From assembly GCF_029962835.1 (NCBI RefSeq), contig NC_080579.1:310001-374000 (forward strand): a DNA stretch of 64,000 bases, given 5' to 3'. Of the stretch, positions 48,101 through 56,454 are shown piece after piece. The notes under the pieces are model-generated. The model searched no databases. It was not told where the DNA came from and worked only from the letters and a program-made list of their open reading frames with translations. How positions within the stretch are numbered: position 1 is the stretch's first letter; each line of letters opens with the position of its first letter. A program made the position numbers and the translations under genes. The stretch is from Magnolia sinica (lineage: Eukaryota; Streptophyta; Magnoliopsida; Magnoliales; Magnoliaceae).

Positions 48101-50214
48101 ATAAACAGGATAGCAGTAGCACCCTTATTGAGTTGGTAATCTTAGCATTGCAAAACAAAAAAGAGTGGCTTCTACATGCTAAAGATAAGCCAATGCAACT
48201 CTTGACCAACCTTGAAACCACTGAAAATACCTCTTTCAACAGCCTTACTAACCGTTGTGCTCAAGGCGTCCACCACAAAGAGATGCGGGGTTAGGTGATC
48301 CCCGGACGAAACACATTAAAAAAATAAAAATAAAAAATGGAGTATGGTGATGACACCACAAATTCAGACATCCACTGCCTCTATCTAATTCCAAAACCCA
48401 CTCTTCATAGTAGACATTGCAAGAAATCCCAGTCAACAAACAAAGTCATGTGACTTCTCCAACTCCTAGCAAATGATTCCAGGAGAGCCCTCCCTATACT
48501 TTGAGTCAATGCATTCTTCAGCAATTAAAGCCCCCCCCCCCCCCCCCCAACAAGATTTGCCTCCCATGAAAGAACTCCCACTGAGAATGAGACATAACTA
48601 CCCCCAAAACAAATCTCAATCTGTCAGCAAGAACTTCAGCTAATATATTGTACCGGGTGGCATGGAGACTAATCAGGCAGAAGCCCTGTCAACCCTTCTG
48701 CCCCAGGCGATTCAGGTCAGCCAAAACCACTTAGTAGGGTACCATTTGAGATGTAAAAAATGCAAGTGGCAAGCAATGCTGTCAAAATTGTTATCGTATC
48801 GCAAATCGTAGTAGGGGTTGAATTGTATCGAATCACAAATCATATATAATTTTCTTTAAATTTTGAAAAATATAAATAAATCAGAAAATTATTCAAAACT
48901 CGTTAATCTTCCTTTTGCCATCAACGTGCCCATCAATGTACACCAGGTAATACCATGTCATGATAGTGTTGAAGGATTCTTTTTTTTCTTTTTTCTTTTT
49001 TTTTTTTTGGGTCTTTCAAGAAATTTCCCTTAAAAAAACATACGAGGGTCCTTTAATCATTTATATTCTTGTTACCTTTCTTGAATGTAGAATCACAATG
49101 GAAAAGCAGCCTTTGATACTGGAGACCGACAGAAAAAGATATTTGGATTTGGAAATATCATTCATAATACATTTAAGTCAGCATGATCGAAAATTTGGCA
49201 TCACTTTCTTCTTAAGCTTCAAACTCAATGGTTTATGCCGAAATCCTTGGATGACGCTCTGTGGTCTTGGAATGGGGGTGGAGGGGACTGAATCGATAAA
49301 TCTAGGTGAAGATTGACTTTTATGGCAGTGCTTTTGACTATTTGGATTTCAAGGAATGAGTGTTGTTTTCGAAACAAGAGGGATGAGGCAGTTACTACCA
49401 TCTCAAAGAATAAATGTTTTATTTCTAGTTGGGTTGCCTCCACCACAGTTGTCTAGGCAGCTTTAGTCGTCGTTTTCTGTGGGTTTTTTGGTATTCTTTT
49501 CTCGCTTTTTGTGAGCTTCTAATAAAATTTATGTGATCTTTCAAAAAGAAAAGGAAAAAAATGATAACCATCCATTGAAACATTACAGCAAAGTCATACA
49601 TCAATTTGGTGTTTCGACCAATTAAGAAGTAAGAAATCACAAAAAAAGAAGTACATGATTTAACGTTGAAGAGAATATATATCATTTAATCTCTTACAAA
49701 GAACAAATAAAATAATTTACCTTTTCTAAGTGATTATTAAAGCCCCCACCCATTTAAAAACATAAAATGAAAGCCAAGTAAAGCTTAAAATAGAAGACAA
49801 GAAGTATAATTTGAATCGTAAATCGTAGGATTCAAATCATGGAATTGTAGGATTCGTATAAAAAGGGATTCAAGGTTGGGATTTAAATCGTTTTGCTTAA
49901 GATCGACTACAATTGTATATCCTAAATTGTAAATTGTAGGATTTTGACAGCACTGGTGGCAAATACTAAACCCTTGTTTAGTTCCAACATTTAACTTGGT
50001 TTTGGAGCTTTGGGTGGTTGATTGATGCTTTGCAAGTGACCATAGCTTTGAATTTATTGAATGCTGGTTGCTTTAAACCTCGACAACAAAAATGATGCAG
50101 GTTCCAGGACTGTTGAAGATTAGGTACATCGGACAAACCACACTCGGCAGTGCTGCAATTTTCGGTCTTTTTCTTGGAGCCGGCAGCTTAATACATTGTG
50201 GAAAATCTTATTGA
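36066..50214 (+). CDS. ROMO1/Mgr2-like mitochondrial inner-membrane protein, three exons
   Basis: The CDS joins exons 36066-36138, 37968-38005 and 50101-50214 and encodes 74 residues, the usual length of plant members (human ROMO1 is 79). What is seen: an N-terminal [13 protein letters not shown], a glycine-rich first helix with G-x-A-V-G-G repeats (residues 13-31), a short basic loop ([11 protein letters not shown], 35-45) and a second helix rich in Gly/Ala (47-68) ending HCGKSY. Cysteines 6 and 70 sit near the two ends, as in family members. What is known: ROMO1/Mgr2 is a small inner-membrane protein tied to the TIM23 translocase (lateral gatekeeping, presequence protein export) and, in animals, to reactive oxygen signalling. 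Splice sites are GT-AG; the intron 1 donor is G|GTAAAA (phase 1) and the intron 2 donor AAG|GTGCAG (phase 0), followed by acceptor ATGCAG|GTTCCA. Odd: 12.1 kb of transposon-filled intron in a 225-bp coding gene. The family call is confident; expression is unproven. Confidence 0.92.
36310..36513. repeat. 68-bp tandem repeat, three copies, in intron 1
   Basis: Copies start with TTTATCTCTGCG at 36310, 36378 and 36446. Each continues CGAATCC, AACAAACAGTGC and TTGGATTGATTA. The copies differ at only a few positions, so the array is young and may vary in copy number. Confidence 0.88.
36527..36586. mobile_element. Solitary TIR end of the GTTTGGATACC family
   Basis: AAGTAACTTATTTTGTGG followed by TATCCAAACAGGACC and then TAA is the same terminus as the right ends at 35871 and 56454. 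No partner end was found within the intron, so this is a fragment. Confidence 0.5.
36610..36725 (-). mobile_element. tRNA-derived SINE relic in intron 1
   Basis: On the minus strand GAGTTTCAACACAGAGGTCA leads into TGGGTTCGAGAACCC, a clear box B, followed by a GTGTGTG / GTGTGAG tract. It is the same family as the relics at 29765 and 16447. The box A part is degraded. A T-run at 36597-36607 is on the far side. Confidence 0.5.
37968..38005 (+). CDS. ROMO1-like gene, coding exon 2 (38-nt micro-exon)
   Basis: Codes for residues 25-37 ([13 protein letters not shown]). It is preceded by a TTTCATGCAG acceptor and followed by the GTGCAG donor. At 38 nt it is a micro-exon, and the phase (1 then 0) joins the flanking exons into one frame. 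Its conserved YGTYEAIR motif identifies it despite its size. Confidence 0.9.
38057..38926. repeat. 434-bp tandem duplication in intron 2
   Basis: Two head-to-tail copies, 38057-38490 and 38491-38926, start with TTTGGATTATTTTGGGTGAT-type sequence and end AGTAAGATCAATTT. Shared phrases include CTCCAAT-AGCACTGTTTC, GACAAGACTATGGCAATCAT and AATGATAATAAATGATAAT. Identity is roughly 93% by eye. Confidence 0.88.
38927..39776. other. Intron 2, unassigned stretch
   Basis: Contains a diverged internal repetition (TTGACAATCAAAG / GACTTCATTG phrases near 39180-39560 recur in two blocks about 250 bp apart, each with CTAGAA and GGAGAAG-type words), perhaps a duplicated unit, but the ends are unclear. No coding signal. 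Confidence 0.35.
39777..40138. mobile_element. CGTAACGG hAT miniature, copy 1
   Basis: Starts CGTGGTGTACTGTAAAGG and ends TTACGAAATACCTTG, and is flanked by ATAAGGAG and ATGAGGAG (39769-39776, 40139-40146), an 8-bp duplication with one difference. Eight-bp duplications and CA(A/T)GG termini fit the hAT superfamily. The body is a dense alternation of CCGTTA, CGTAAC and GGCCGTTA words in both orientations around a T/A-rich centre. No coding capacity. Confidence 0.75.
40288..40531. mobile_element. CGTAACGG hAT miniature, copy 2 (opposite orientation)
   Basis: Starts CAAGGTATTTCGTAAC and ends TTGCACACCATG. The 8-mers GTGGTGTT (40280-40287) and GGGATGTT (40532-40539) agree at 6 of 8 positions and may be the target duplication. 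The same CGTAACG-rich body as the other copies, reversed, 244 bp. Confidence 0.65.
40532..41059. other. Intron 2, unassigned AT-rich stretch
   Basis: AT-rich sequence with a faint resemblance near 40800-40980 to the unit of the minisatellite at 44448-45560 (AAAGTGATTTTTGACC, ATTGCTCGAATGGTTT). No bounded element or gene. Confidence 0.35.
41060..41489 (+). mobile_element. L1-type LINE fragment, reverse transcriptase C-terminal side
   Basis: Plus-strand translation gives [10 protein letters not shown] then [17 protein letters not shown] and [11 protein letters not shown] (from 41176). This is the standard GGLG...[11 protein letters not shown] block after the polymerase domain of plant L1 elements. 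The frame carries a stop at 41278 and more beyond, so it is a dead copy. An hAT miniature follows at its right edge. Confidence 0.75.
41490..42551. mobile_element. CGTAACGG hAT miniature, copy 3, interrupted by another hAT element
   Basis: Starts CATGGTGTGTCGTAAAGG and ends TTACGGAATACCTTG. The flanks GTCTTGAT (41482-41489) and GTCTCGAT (42552-42559) form an 8-bp duplication with one difference. The element is about 317 bp once the hAT-PPR miniature at 41647-42383 and its duplicated GTTGTAAC are removed. The order of events is therefore LINE debris, then this element, then the inner hAT element. Confidence 0.78.
41647..42383. mobile_element. hAT-like miniature with PPR-like gene fragments, copy A
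   Basis: 737 bp, TAGAGGTGTACATGAGTCG at the left and CTTGTGTACACCTCTA at the right, flanked by a perfect 8-bp duplication GTTGTAAC (41639-41646, 42384-42391). Both subterminal regions are dense in AGCTCGA / TCGAGCC words. The core encodes [18 protein letters not shown], then after an intron-like GTATGTAT...TTGCTTAG gap [17 protein letters not shown], then [10 protein letters not shown]. These look like pieces of pentatricopeptide repeats. It contains CCCTAAAAACCCTAACCC, which is not a telomere array. Confidence 0.82.
42595..43540 (+). mobile_element. L1-type LINE 3' end with zinc-binding RVT domain
   Basis: Begins with the same ALLGKWL block as the fragment at 41176 and continues further. 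At 43114-43240 the translation [20 protein letters not shown], then [20 protein letters not shown], is the zinc-binding reverse transcriptase domain (zf-RVT) found after the polymerase of plant L1 LINEs. The end shows LWEERNWR-type sequence near 43362, shared with the copy at 61369. Several stops interrupt it. It is one of two head-to-tail fragments of the same LINE family. Confidence 0.75.
43739..44447. mobile_element. hAT-like miniature with PPR-like gene fragments, copy B (reverse)
   Basis: 709 bp, TAGAGGTGTACACAAGTCG to CTCGTGTACACCTCTA, flanked by CAAATGAT (43731-43738) and CAGATGAT (44448-44455), an 8-bp duplication with one difference. Its core is in reverse orientation to copy A and encodes [18 protein letters not shown] and a second VFDE block. 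It is inserted at the edge of a minisatellite array. Confidence 0.8.
44448..45560. repeat. Degenerate minisatellite, about nine units of 110-145 bp
   Basis: The phrase ATCAAAGTGATTTTTGGAGG (varied) recurs near 44468, 44608, 44756, 44893, 45002, 45139, 45280, 45415 and 45530. Each is followed by GGTGGGACCCACATGATGG-like words and ATCCATTTTCCTAGCCATTG-like words. The array starts left of the hAT insertion (ATCCATTGATCAAATGAT at 43721). Units are diverged, so it is old. No coding meaning. Confidence 0.75.
45893..45960. repeat. Low-complexity C-run, CA repeat and A-rich tract
   Basis: A run of about 15 C, then (CA)n, then A-runs broken by single C. Assembly length here may be unreliable. Similar long C-runs occur at 48015-48030 and 48531-48548. 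Confidence 0.85.
46310..47703. repeat. GCACATGTGG-rich tandem array, split by an hAT element
   Basis: Left of the hAT copy the words GCACATGGCATT / TGGCACATGTG recur (46310-46512). Right of it a higher-order unit of about 226 bp is repeated: AGAGAAGAATGG at 47225 and again at 47451, with TGGCTCATTTGGCATATTGA closing each unit. The second unit has an internal 33-bp duplication (GGATTAACACATGTGGGATG at about 47536 and its sister start). Long minus-strand frames here are repeat artefacts. Confidence 0.75.
46521..47146. mobile_element. hAT-like miniature with PPR-like gene fragments, copy C
   Basis: 626 bp, TAGGGCTGTACACGAACC to CTCGTGTACACCTCTA, flanked by CTTGTGCG (46513-46520) and CTTGTGCA (47147-47154), an 8-bp duplication with one difference. 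The core encodes [21 protein letters not shown]-like sequence and [10 protein letters not shown]. It is inserted into the tandem array. Confidence 0.8.
47936..48773. other. Intron 2, unassigned stretch with two poly-C runs
   Basis: C-runs at 48015-48030 (followed by GGCGCGCGC) and 48531-48548 stand out against an otherwise ordinary sequence. No gene, no paired ends. Confidence 0.4.
48774..49955. mobile_element. hAT-like TIR element, 1.2 kb, carrying a LINE 3' end
   Basis: CAATGCTGTCAAAATTG at the left and GGATTTTGACAGCACTG at the right are inverted repeats. Flanks GTGGCAAG (48766-48773) and GTGGCAAA (49956-49963) form an 8-bp duplication with one difference. Subterminal AAATCGTA / GTAAATTGTAGG words occur on both sides. 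There is no transposase. A T-rich run lies at 48979-49008. The LINE fragment at 49240-49560 lies inside. Confidence 0.75.
49240..49560 (+). mobile_element. L1-type LINE 3' end (nested)
   Basis: Plus-strand frame around 49335 reads [17 protein letters not shown], the terminal IWxERNxRxF block of plant L1 ORF2, then [13 protein letters not shown]. It is followed by AATAAAATTTATGTGATC and an A-rich tail near 49540-49560. A 5'-truncated copy, as is usual for LINEs. Confidence 0.65.
50101..50214 (+). CDS. ROMO1-like gene, coding exon 3 and stop
   Basis: Codes for residues 38-74 ([16 protein letters not shown] through HCGKSY) and ends TGA at 50212-50214. The second membrane helix lies wholly in this exon. 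The acceptor is AATGATGCAG at 50091-50100. Confidence 0.92.
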   Translation, partial: VPGLLKIRYIGQTTLGSAAIFGLFLGAGSLIHCGKSY

Positions 50215-52644
50215 GTCTTGTTGCTTCCAATCACTCACTTCACGGGTGGAAGAAAGATCCATGTGTGGAAAGGATGGCTACTTTCAAAATACAAGATATT
50301 CTCATTGCTGGCCTTTGGCCATTATGAACAGGCCTTGTTTAAGGGATTACAACGGAGAGATTTCTTCTGTTTGCCTTTTATGTAATGCATCCGTCTCCTA
50401 TGTGAATGGGGAGAACCAACTGTTCTAGGTTTCTCTTTGATGAGTTTTGGGTGTTCATGCATGTTTTTGGGGTTATTTTAAAATTTTGCCATTTGTTCTC
50501 GTAATGGTATTGTTTCATGTGGCTGATGTTCTTTTATTCTTGGCTGTGATGTTGTTTGATGCTCCCCTTTTGGGGAATTTGCTTAAAGCATTCAAATGCT
50601 GGCTTGAATTTCTGCATGGTTTTGTTCTTTTGTTTTTTTAGGGCAAATATTTTGTGCAGTGTATGTACACTGAAAGTCGGTGCACCCATCTTCCACCATC
50701 CAAAAAATGGTGTAAGAATCTGAACTTGTCTTTGGAAATAGGATTTATGAATTTTTCAGATTTCGAAATGTTCTCCTGTCCAGCCATTATTTAATGGTGG
50801 GAGACTATTGTGTTGTTGTACTATTATCTATCATATTTGCAATTCCCATGTGAAGTGGGGCCCCATGGTTCAGTAAATCCCTCCCACAGTACCAAGGACC
50901 ATGGCCTGAAAATCTCTTTGATTGGGCAATCGTTACATTATCTATTCGTGGAATACACGGATAGATGGCCAAGTGAAATACAACAGCAGTCTACTTTCAT
51001 CTAAAAAAGACCTTGATATTGGTCGTTGGGATGTTCGGTCTTTGCGGTTGATGGTCTGAATTAGCAAAACCATACTGATCAACTGCCAAATGGGGGTGCA
51101 GGTGGGTCAGATCCATCGAGCCGATGGGTCATTTGATCCAAGCCAACATTTAAGTGGGTCTGGGTCTAAAAGCTTTACTTGAGGCAGTAAATTAGTTGGG
51201 CCTGAAATAAAAAATTAAGCAAGTTGACCCTGTTTTTAAATGAATCTGATTTGGGTCGGGCCTGAAATCCCTCAAAAATTAAGCAGAGTTAGGACCCTGT
51301 TTTTAAATGAATCTGATTTGGGTCATGCTCTCAACCCAAACTGAGGAAAGCAGTGATTAATGAGCATATAAAAGCCTAAAAGTTTGATTAATAAATAAAA
51401 TACTATTTTAAGGTAAATGGTAATTAGGAACTCTCTGGGAGGAGATCCAATGGTGAATACCAAGCCCATTTACAGGAGTTTTTGTTCTTGATTTTTCTCG
51501 CTCATTTCTCTTAAATTCTTAATAGAGTTTTATTTAGATGGCATTGGAGCATCAATAGCATTAGTTGAGTGTGTGGCTGTGGGTAAAGAGTGGAAATGGC
51601 CTGCATGGCCCAGCGAGCCCAACTCTTTAAACTTTGGACCTACTAGCATGGCTTGGGCCTTACATCGTCCAGTCAGTTTGGGCTACGGCCCAAGTTTTTT
51701 TAGACCAACCTGGCCCACTTCGTCCAATATCATACAAGTAGCATTCTAACTTGGATTGGGCAACACGTCGACCTTGAATGCAATCATTTCATGTGTTTAT
51801 ATTATACACGTGTGGCTTGCTTCATTAGTGGATAGGATTAACTACTTTTTCTTTTCTTCTTGGGTCTTAAGTAAGTTTAGGTCATTTAAATGGACTCATA
51901 TTAAACAAGTGGGTCCAGTTCCTATCAAAGCCAGGTTTACTTTGAGAGGATACAGGCTCAACCCATTTAAAAATAGGTCAGACTTTTGGACCCAAACTCA
52001 CTAATTATAAGATCAATCCATGCCCATTCCCTCATCTCATCCGATGCACCACACATGACGTTGAATACGTATCATTGGTGTTGGGTCCACCTGATTAGCA
52101 ATAGGCCTGATTTTTGGGTCTATACGTATCATTGGTGTTGGGTCCATCCGATGAACGGCTTGGATATATCTCGCATCTGTGCCACATTCGCACTTACAAG
52201 GGGCGAGTACCAAAAAAAGTGGACTCGCGGGATTGGACTTAGCAGGGTTCAATTGTTAAAGGAGGTGGATATAAGGTCAGGCACGCCTGAATCCTCTTTC
52301 GAGGATATGTACAGTCAGGCAATCCAGACCACTGATACGGTGAGCCCAACGGTAGATGGGCTACGATCCAATAATACACCGGATGGACAGCCAGATTGAT
52401 CGATTGCTTTTAAACGAATGGCTGACAGTCAACAGTTCCCAGTCCATTGATAGGACACTCAGAAAAGTTGGATCCACGTGACTTTCACATCATGATCCAT
52501 AGTGGTAGGGCCCACCTGGATGATCAAAGCCTCCAGTCACGTATTCAGAGATTATGGTCGTGTCCCCTATCTTGGTCAGGTGCCGGGCGGATAGATACGA
52601 TCTGATCAAAGATCTCCAGACCATTATTGCCGGCTGAGATTGAT
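50215..52644. other. 3' UTR of the ROMO1-like gene, then intergenic DNA
   Basis: The transcript probably ends within a few hundred bases of 50214; I see no exact AATAAA there. Beyond it are a 67-bp tandem duplication (ACCCTGTTTTTAAATGAATC at about 51227 and 51294) and a 57-bp one (TACGTATCATTGGTGTTGGG at 52066 and 52123). A 137-codon frame at 51986-52399 crosses the second duplication and lacks recognised motifs. Confidence 0.45.
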
Positions 52645-53145
52645 TGGAAGCGGATTGGATAGTGACTCAACACCACCCAGCTAGGTGATGTTGGGCATTG
52701 TGGGGCCCACTGTGATGTATGTGTTTTATATCCAGCTGTCCATCTGTTTTTCCAACTCATTTTAGGGCATGAGCCCCAAAAATGAAGCAGATCTGAAGTT
52801 CAAGTGGACCACAACACAGGAAGCAGCGAGGAAAATGACACATACAGTTGAAACCTTCATTAGGTCCCACGTAATGTTTATTAGCCATTCAACCTGTTGA
52901 TAAGGTCACACAGACCTAGATGACGGGAAAACACAAATATCAGCTTGATCCAAAAATTTTTTGGCCCTAAGAAATTTTTAATGGTGGCCATTCAATCACC
53001 ATTGTTTCCTATGGTGTGGTCCACTTGAGCTTTGAATCGCTTAATTTTTGAGCTCATGCCCTAAAATGAACTCACAAAATGAGTGGACGGTATGGATTAA
53101 AAAACACATACATCATGGTGGTGTCCACAGGGCTTTTCCACAGTT
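52645..53145. mobile_element. Mutator-like miniature inverted-repeat element, copy i
   Basis: A nearly complete copy: GGAAGCGGATTGG left terminus, AACACCACCCAGCTAGGTGA, GTGGGGCCCACTGTGATGTA, CAAGTGGACCACAACACAGG, GTTGATAAGGTCACACAGAC, then the inverted arm GGTGTGGTCCACTTGAGC and ACACATACATCATGGTGG. The right terminus is eroded. Confidence 0.75.
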
Positions 53146-53597
53146 GACTTGGGTAGTATAGGGGGTCACTACCCAATATGAGAAAACGTTGGTAATAAAC
53201 AATACTACCTGGAAACAGAGTTTCTTGTGAAATGGTCATTCCTTTCTCACACTTTCCACAAACCCAAACAGCCCCTAATTTTCAGAGAATCATAAGAACT
53301 TGCCTACAAAACCCAACTTGGAATGTTATTAGGTAAACATCTCAACACTAATCAATCAAGCAATACCCACATTCAGACAAGTTAAAGAGCTCCAACGACT
53401 CGCCCTGCACAATCTTCTCCTACTTGATATCCATACTATACTTGGGTAACATAGGTCAGAATGGCCTTTCCAAAAAAAAAACACATAGGTTAGTTAGAAT
53501 GAATTGCATACACACCGATAATAAATTAGAAAAGAGGTATTCTTGTTGTGTGTACTGTATCTTCACGAAAGAAAATTAGGTAAGCATTTGCACAGAA
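53146..53597. other. Intergenic with a solitary TIR-like end
   Basis: CACAAACCCAAACAGCCCC followed by TAA at about 53255-53276 looks like the right end of a GGGCTGTTTGGG-type TIR element, but its partner was not found. Nothing else recognised. Confidence 0.35.
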
Positions 53598-53876
53598 CAT
53601 GGTAGGCCGTAATGGCCGTTACCAGGATGTAAATGCCATTATGTAAAGGTAACAGTAGCAACCATTACACATTACAAGGTCGCAACAGCCATGACGGCCA
53701 TTATAGAAAAAAATGACCCATAACCACCATTAAAGCCCTCATATAGGCCGGGTCATCCCTCGTAACAGTTTGGGACAGATACATGTTTTTCAGGTTTTTT
53801 TTCAATAAAAAAATGAGACTGTAACAGTCGTTATGGCCATTACAACCCATATCATAACGGTTTACGGAATACTTTG
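53598..53876. mobile_element. CGTAACGG hAT miniature, copy 4
   Basis: Starts CATGGTAGGCCGTAATGG and ends TTACGGAATACTTTG. The flanking 8-mers GCACAGAA and GCATGAAA agree at 6 of 8 positions. 279 bp with the family's CCGTTA / CGTAAC alternation and T-rich centre. Confidence 0.65.
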
Positions 53877-54657
53877 GCATGAAACGGGTTAGTGATTTCT
53901 TGAGAAGAGGTAGGAAAAAGAAGCCATGGAGATTTTCTTAAATAATTAATGGGGATTTTAATCTAATATATTGAGTGGCCAATTAAATAGCCAATGGGTT
54001 AGTGGAGGTGTCCATCATCAAAGTCTTTATTGGAGTCTTAATATATAGACTTAATGGATCCCATGTATATTCCTCAATTTTATTCAACAAATTCAGTTTT
54101 ATGATTTATTTATTTTTACTAGAACCATAGAAAATATAGTATTACAAAAGAAGTTATTGCCTATAAGGTCCACTGAATGACAGAATAAGGACAACAACTA
54201 GGATTCAACATGATTCGTTTCCTAATCTCAATCAATAACACCTCTAATTTTGGTTCACCCAAACACTACCAACAGAACTAACATTTCTCACAGAAGTCTA
54301 ATGAGTGTGGTTCTAAAACTCATCTAGTCAACTCAAAATTCAATCGAGTTGTCTCACTGTTAAATTTCAATCAAATCATTTTTAGTTTTCACTTTGCATC
54401 ATCATCAATAACTGATTTAAATGGGGAAAAAAGGGTATATTGTTGAAATTTTTTGTGCATAGGACATTTTTGTGTTAGCTAGTTTAGAATGTGATTGTGA
54501 ATGACAACTTTCTCATGCGTGTGTGTGTGTGTGTGCATGCGTGTGGACCGAAATCTTCTGGATGTCAATTCAAGTTGGGTCTTGAAACTTAAGTAACATA
54601 AAGAAAGACATATCTGATATTCAACACATAAATCAAACCTTATATTTGATTACAACC
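53877..54657. other. Intergenic, no gene seen
   Basis: AT-rich, with a (GT)n tract at 54520-54534. No features supported. Confidence 0.4.
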
Positions 54658-54960
54658 TCAACTCGATGATGACTGAATCCAGTCGCTAGCGAAGATTCGC
54701 TTATAGTATGTCAAGTGAATCTGGGTGATTGCTATGGGCTTTTGCTTTAATACTGGACTGTACTTGGAAAAGTTCACTTTCAAACGGTTTCTAGCCAGCC
54801 ACTTCCCACCCATACCTTCAACAGCATCCTTTGTATACTCTTTAGAGCCGAACCAGATGAATGTGAATCCTTCAATCTCCATTGATTGTCTGCGATTGCG
54901 GATGATAACCTTCAGAACCCGACCATATTGCACAAATACCTATAGTAGATCTACTTATCT
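54658..54960 (-). pseudogene. RRM-domain coding relic, probably from LINE ORF1 or a dispersed RRM family
   Basis: The minus-strand frame gives VQYGRVLKVIIRNRRQ, EGFTFIWFGSKEYTKDAVEG and MGGKWLARNRLKVNFSKYSP. This follows the RRM fold pattern: RNP-1-like EGFTFIWF, a helix with DAVEGM, and the final strand RLKVNF. The KWL-x-x-R-x-L-x-V-N ending is common in RRMs of plant LINE-associated proteins. The segment upstream (54934-55012) does not stay in frame. It could also be an exon of a host RNA-binding gene, but no flanking exons were recognised. Confidence 0.5.
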
Positions 54961-55376
54961 CCACTCTTCAGTAAAATACATTTGCTATGATGTTCCTCCA
55001 TCTCTCTTCTAGGTTTGAGATCTTCTTCTGGTTATGAAAGTGAATCCATCCTCCACCGTCTTTCATGGTTCCCTCTATCTTCTCGTCAAAGCAAGAGTTT
55101 TGGGTTTTCTTCTCAAAAAAACTAGCAGCTAGTATTTCTTCTCATGAAAACTTTTGCTAGTCTTTTATAGAAGAATCCCAGAGCTTGGGGAAGCCAAAAC
55201 ACATCCTATGGACTAAAGTCTCACTAGCAACTTTCGCGGTTCATACAGAAACATTAACAACCAATACTAAAATGGGTTGGATGATTGCAAATTGTTTTCA
55301 GGAGTTTGGAAAACAAGAGATGGAAATTTTTCAAAGTAAAAATATTGGAATCAAATTGTTACTTGTTTCACAATTA
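54961..55376. other. Intergenic, no gene seen
   Basis: A phrase AGCCAAAACACATCCTATGG, then ACTAAAGTCTCACTAG, at about 55190-55225 is echoed just past the next element (AAGTCAAAACGCATCCAATGG, ACTCAGGTCTCAGTAG at 56475-56510). This is a loose direct repeat flanking 55377-56454. Confidence 0.4.
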
Positions 55377-56454
55377 GGACCCGTTTGGATACTACCAAAT
55401 AAGTAGTTTTTTTTTTTTTTTAAACTTATGTAAGTTAATAAGTTACTCTTTTGAAATCTAAAAGCTACTTATTTTTACAAGTTATTTTCTTTTTTATATT
55501 GCTTTTCAACTTTCAAAAGTAACTTATTTCCTTCATTTTTGTCAGTGACACAACAACTATGGAAATTATTTAAGGGAATATGCTCTCCGTGACCATGAAC
55601 CCCTTCTAACTTAATGAGATTGGAAAATCATCCAATGAATGGGCAGATGATCTAGTGCGGCCCATATCGAGGTGGCCCCACATGATGGATGATTCACATC
55701 GAAGGTCCACCCCTAATGATGAATGGCCCAAATGCAAGGCGAGCCCCGCATGATGGGCAACCCACATTGAAGGTGGGGCCCACATGATGGGTAACCCACA
55801 TCAAAGGTGGCCTCCACATGATGGGCAATTAATAATGGTGAACCCCACATGTGGATGATCCACATCAAGGTGGGCCCAATATGATGGATAGTCCACATCA
55901 AAGGTTGGCCTAATGATGAGTAGCCCACATCCAAGGCAGGTGCCACATGATAGACAACTCACATTGGAGGTGGGCCCACATGATGGATGGTCCACATCAA
56001 AGGTGGGCTCCACATGATGGGCAGTGGATATTGAAGATGGACCCCACATGATGGACAATAACATTGATGATGGGCCCCACATGAAGGATGACCAACATCA
56101 AAGGTGGGCCCTACCTAATGTACTATGTACATCAAAGATTGGCCTCAATAGATGAATGGCCTATAACCAAGGTGGGCCCAACATGATGGACGGCCCACAT
56201 AAAATGTGGGGCCCACACAATGAACGATCCACATTAAAGGTTGGCCCCACATTATGGACAGTGGGTGTGAGGGGGACCAAATAGACTTTCGGGATAATTA
56301 CTTGTGATGTTGGAAACCAAATATGCATTTGTACTTTTTAGATGATAAACATGTTGTTTGACAAACATACTTACCTGCTGATCAAGTAGAGACCAAGATA
56401 AGCTACTTATGGCATACGTAGCTTATCTAAAGTAACTTACGATCCAAACACCCC
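55377..56454. mobile_element. PIF/Harbinger-like non-autonomous element with a minisatellite core
   Basis: Ends GGACCCGTTTGGATAC and ATCCAAACACCCC are flanked by TTA on both sides (55374-55376, 56455-56457), the triplet typical of PIF/Harbinger. Both subterminal zones contain AAGTAACTTA / TAAGCTACTT words. About 640 bp of the middle is a GGGCCCACATGATGG minisatellite. No transposase. Related to the 33674-35871 element and the solitary end at 36586. Confidence 0.72.
55640..56280. repeat. GGGCCCCACATGATGG minisatellite
   Basis: About 18-20 diverged units of roughly 30-37 bp follow the scheme AAGGTGGGCCCCACATGATG, then GGCAACCCACATC or variants. Two overlapping minus-strand frames of 77 and 93 codons are repeat translations, not genes. 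Confidence 0.8.

Larger units (their letters stand above)
38006..50100 (+). other. Intron 2 of the ROMO1-like gene, 12.1 kb, transposon-packed
   Basis: From GTGCAGTTGC to AATGATGCAG. Contents in order: a 434-bp tandem duplication; CGTAACGG hAT miniatures at 39777, 40288 and 41490; LINE 3' fragments; hAT-PPR miniatures at 41647, 43739 and 46521; two minisatellite arrays; a TIR element near 46091; and an hAT element at 48774 with a LINE end inside it. Over half of the intron is recognisably repeat-derived. Stretches without a call: 38930-39770, 40540-41050, 48040-48760. Confidence 0.85.

Noticed and set aside
51986-52399. 137-codon plus-strand frame
   Set aside because: Crosses a 57-bp tandem duplication that is a multiple of three, which extends the frame by repetition (YHWCWVH twice). 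No recognised motifs.
55713-56082. Minus-strand frames of 77 and 93 codons
   Set aside because: Two frames of the same minisatellite are open at once; no protein is implied.
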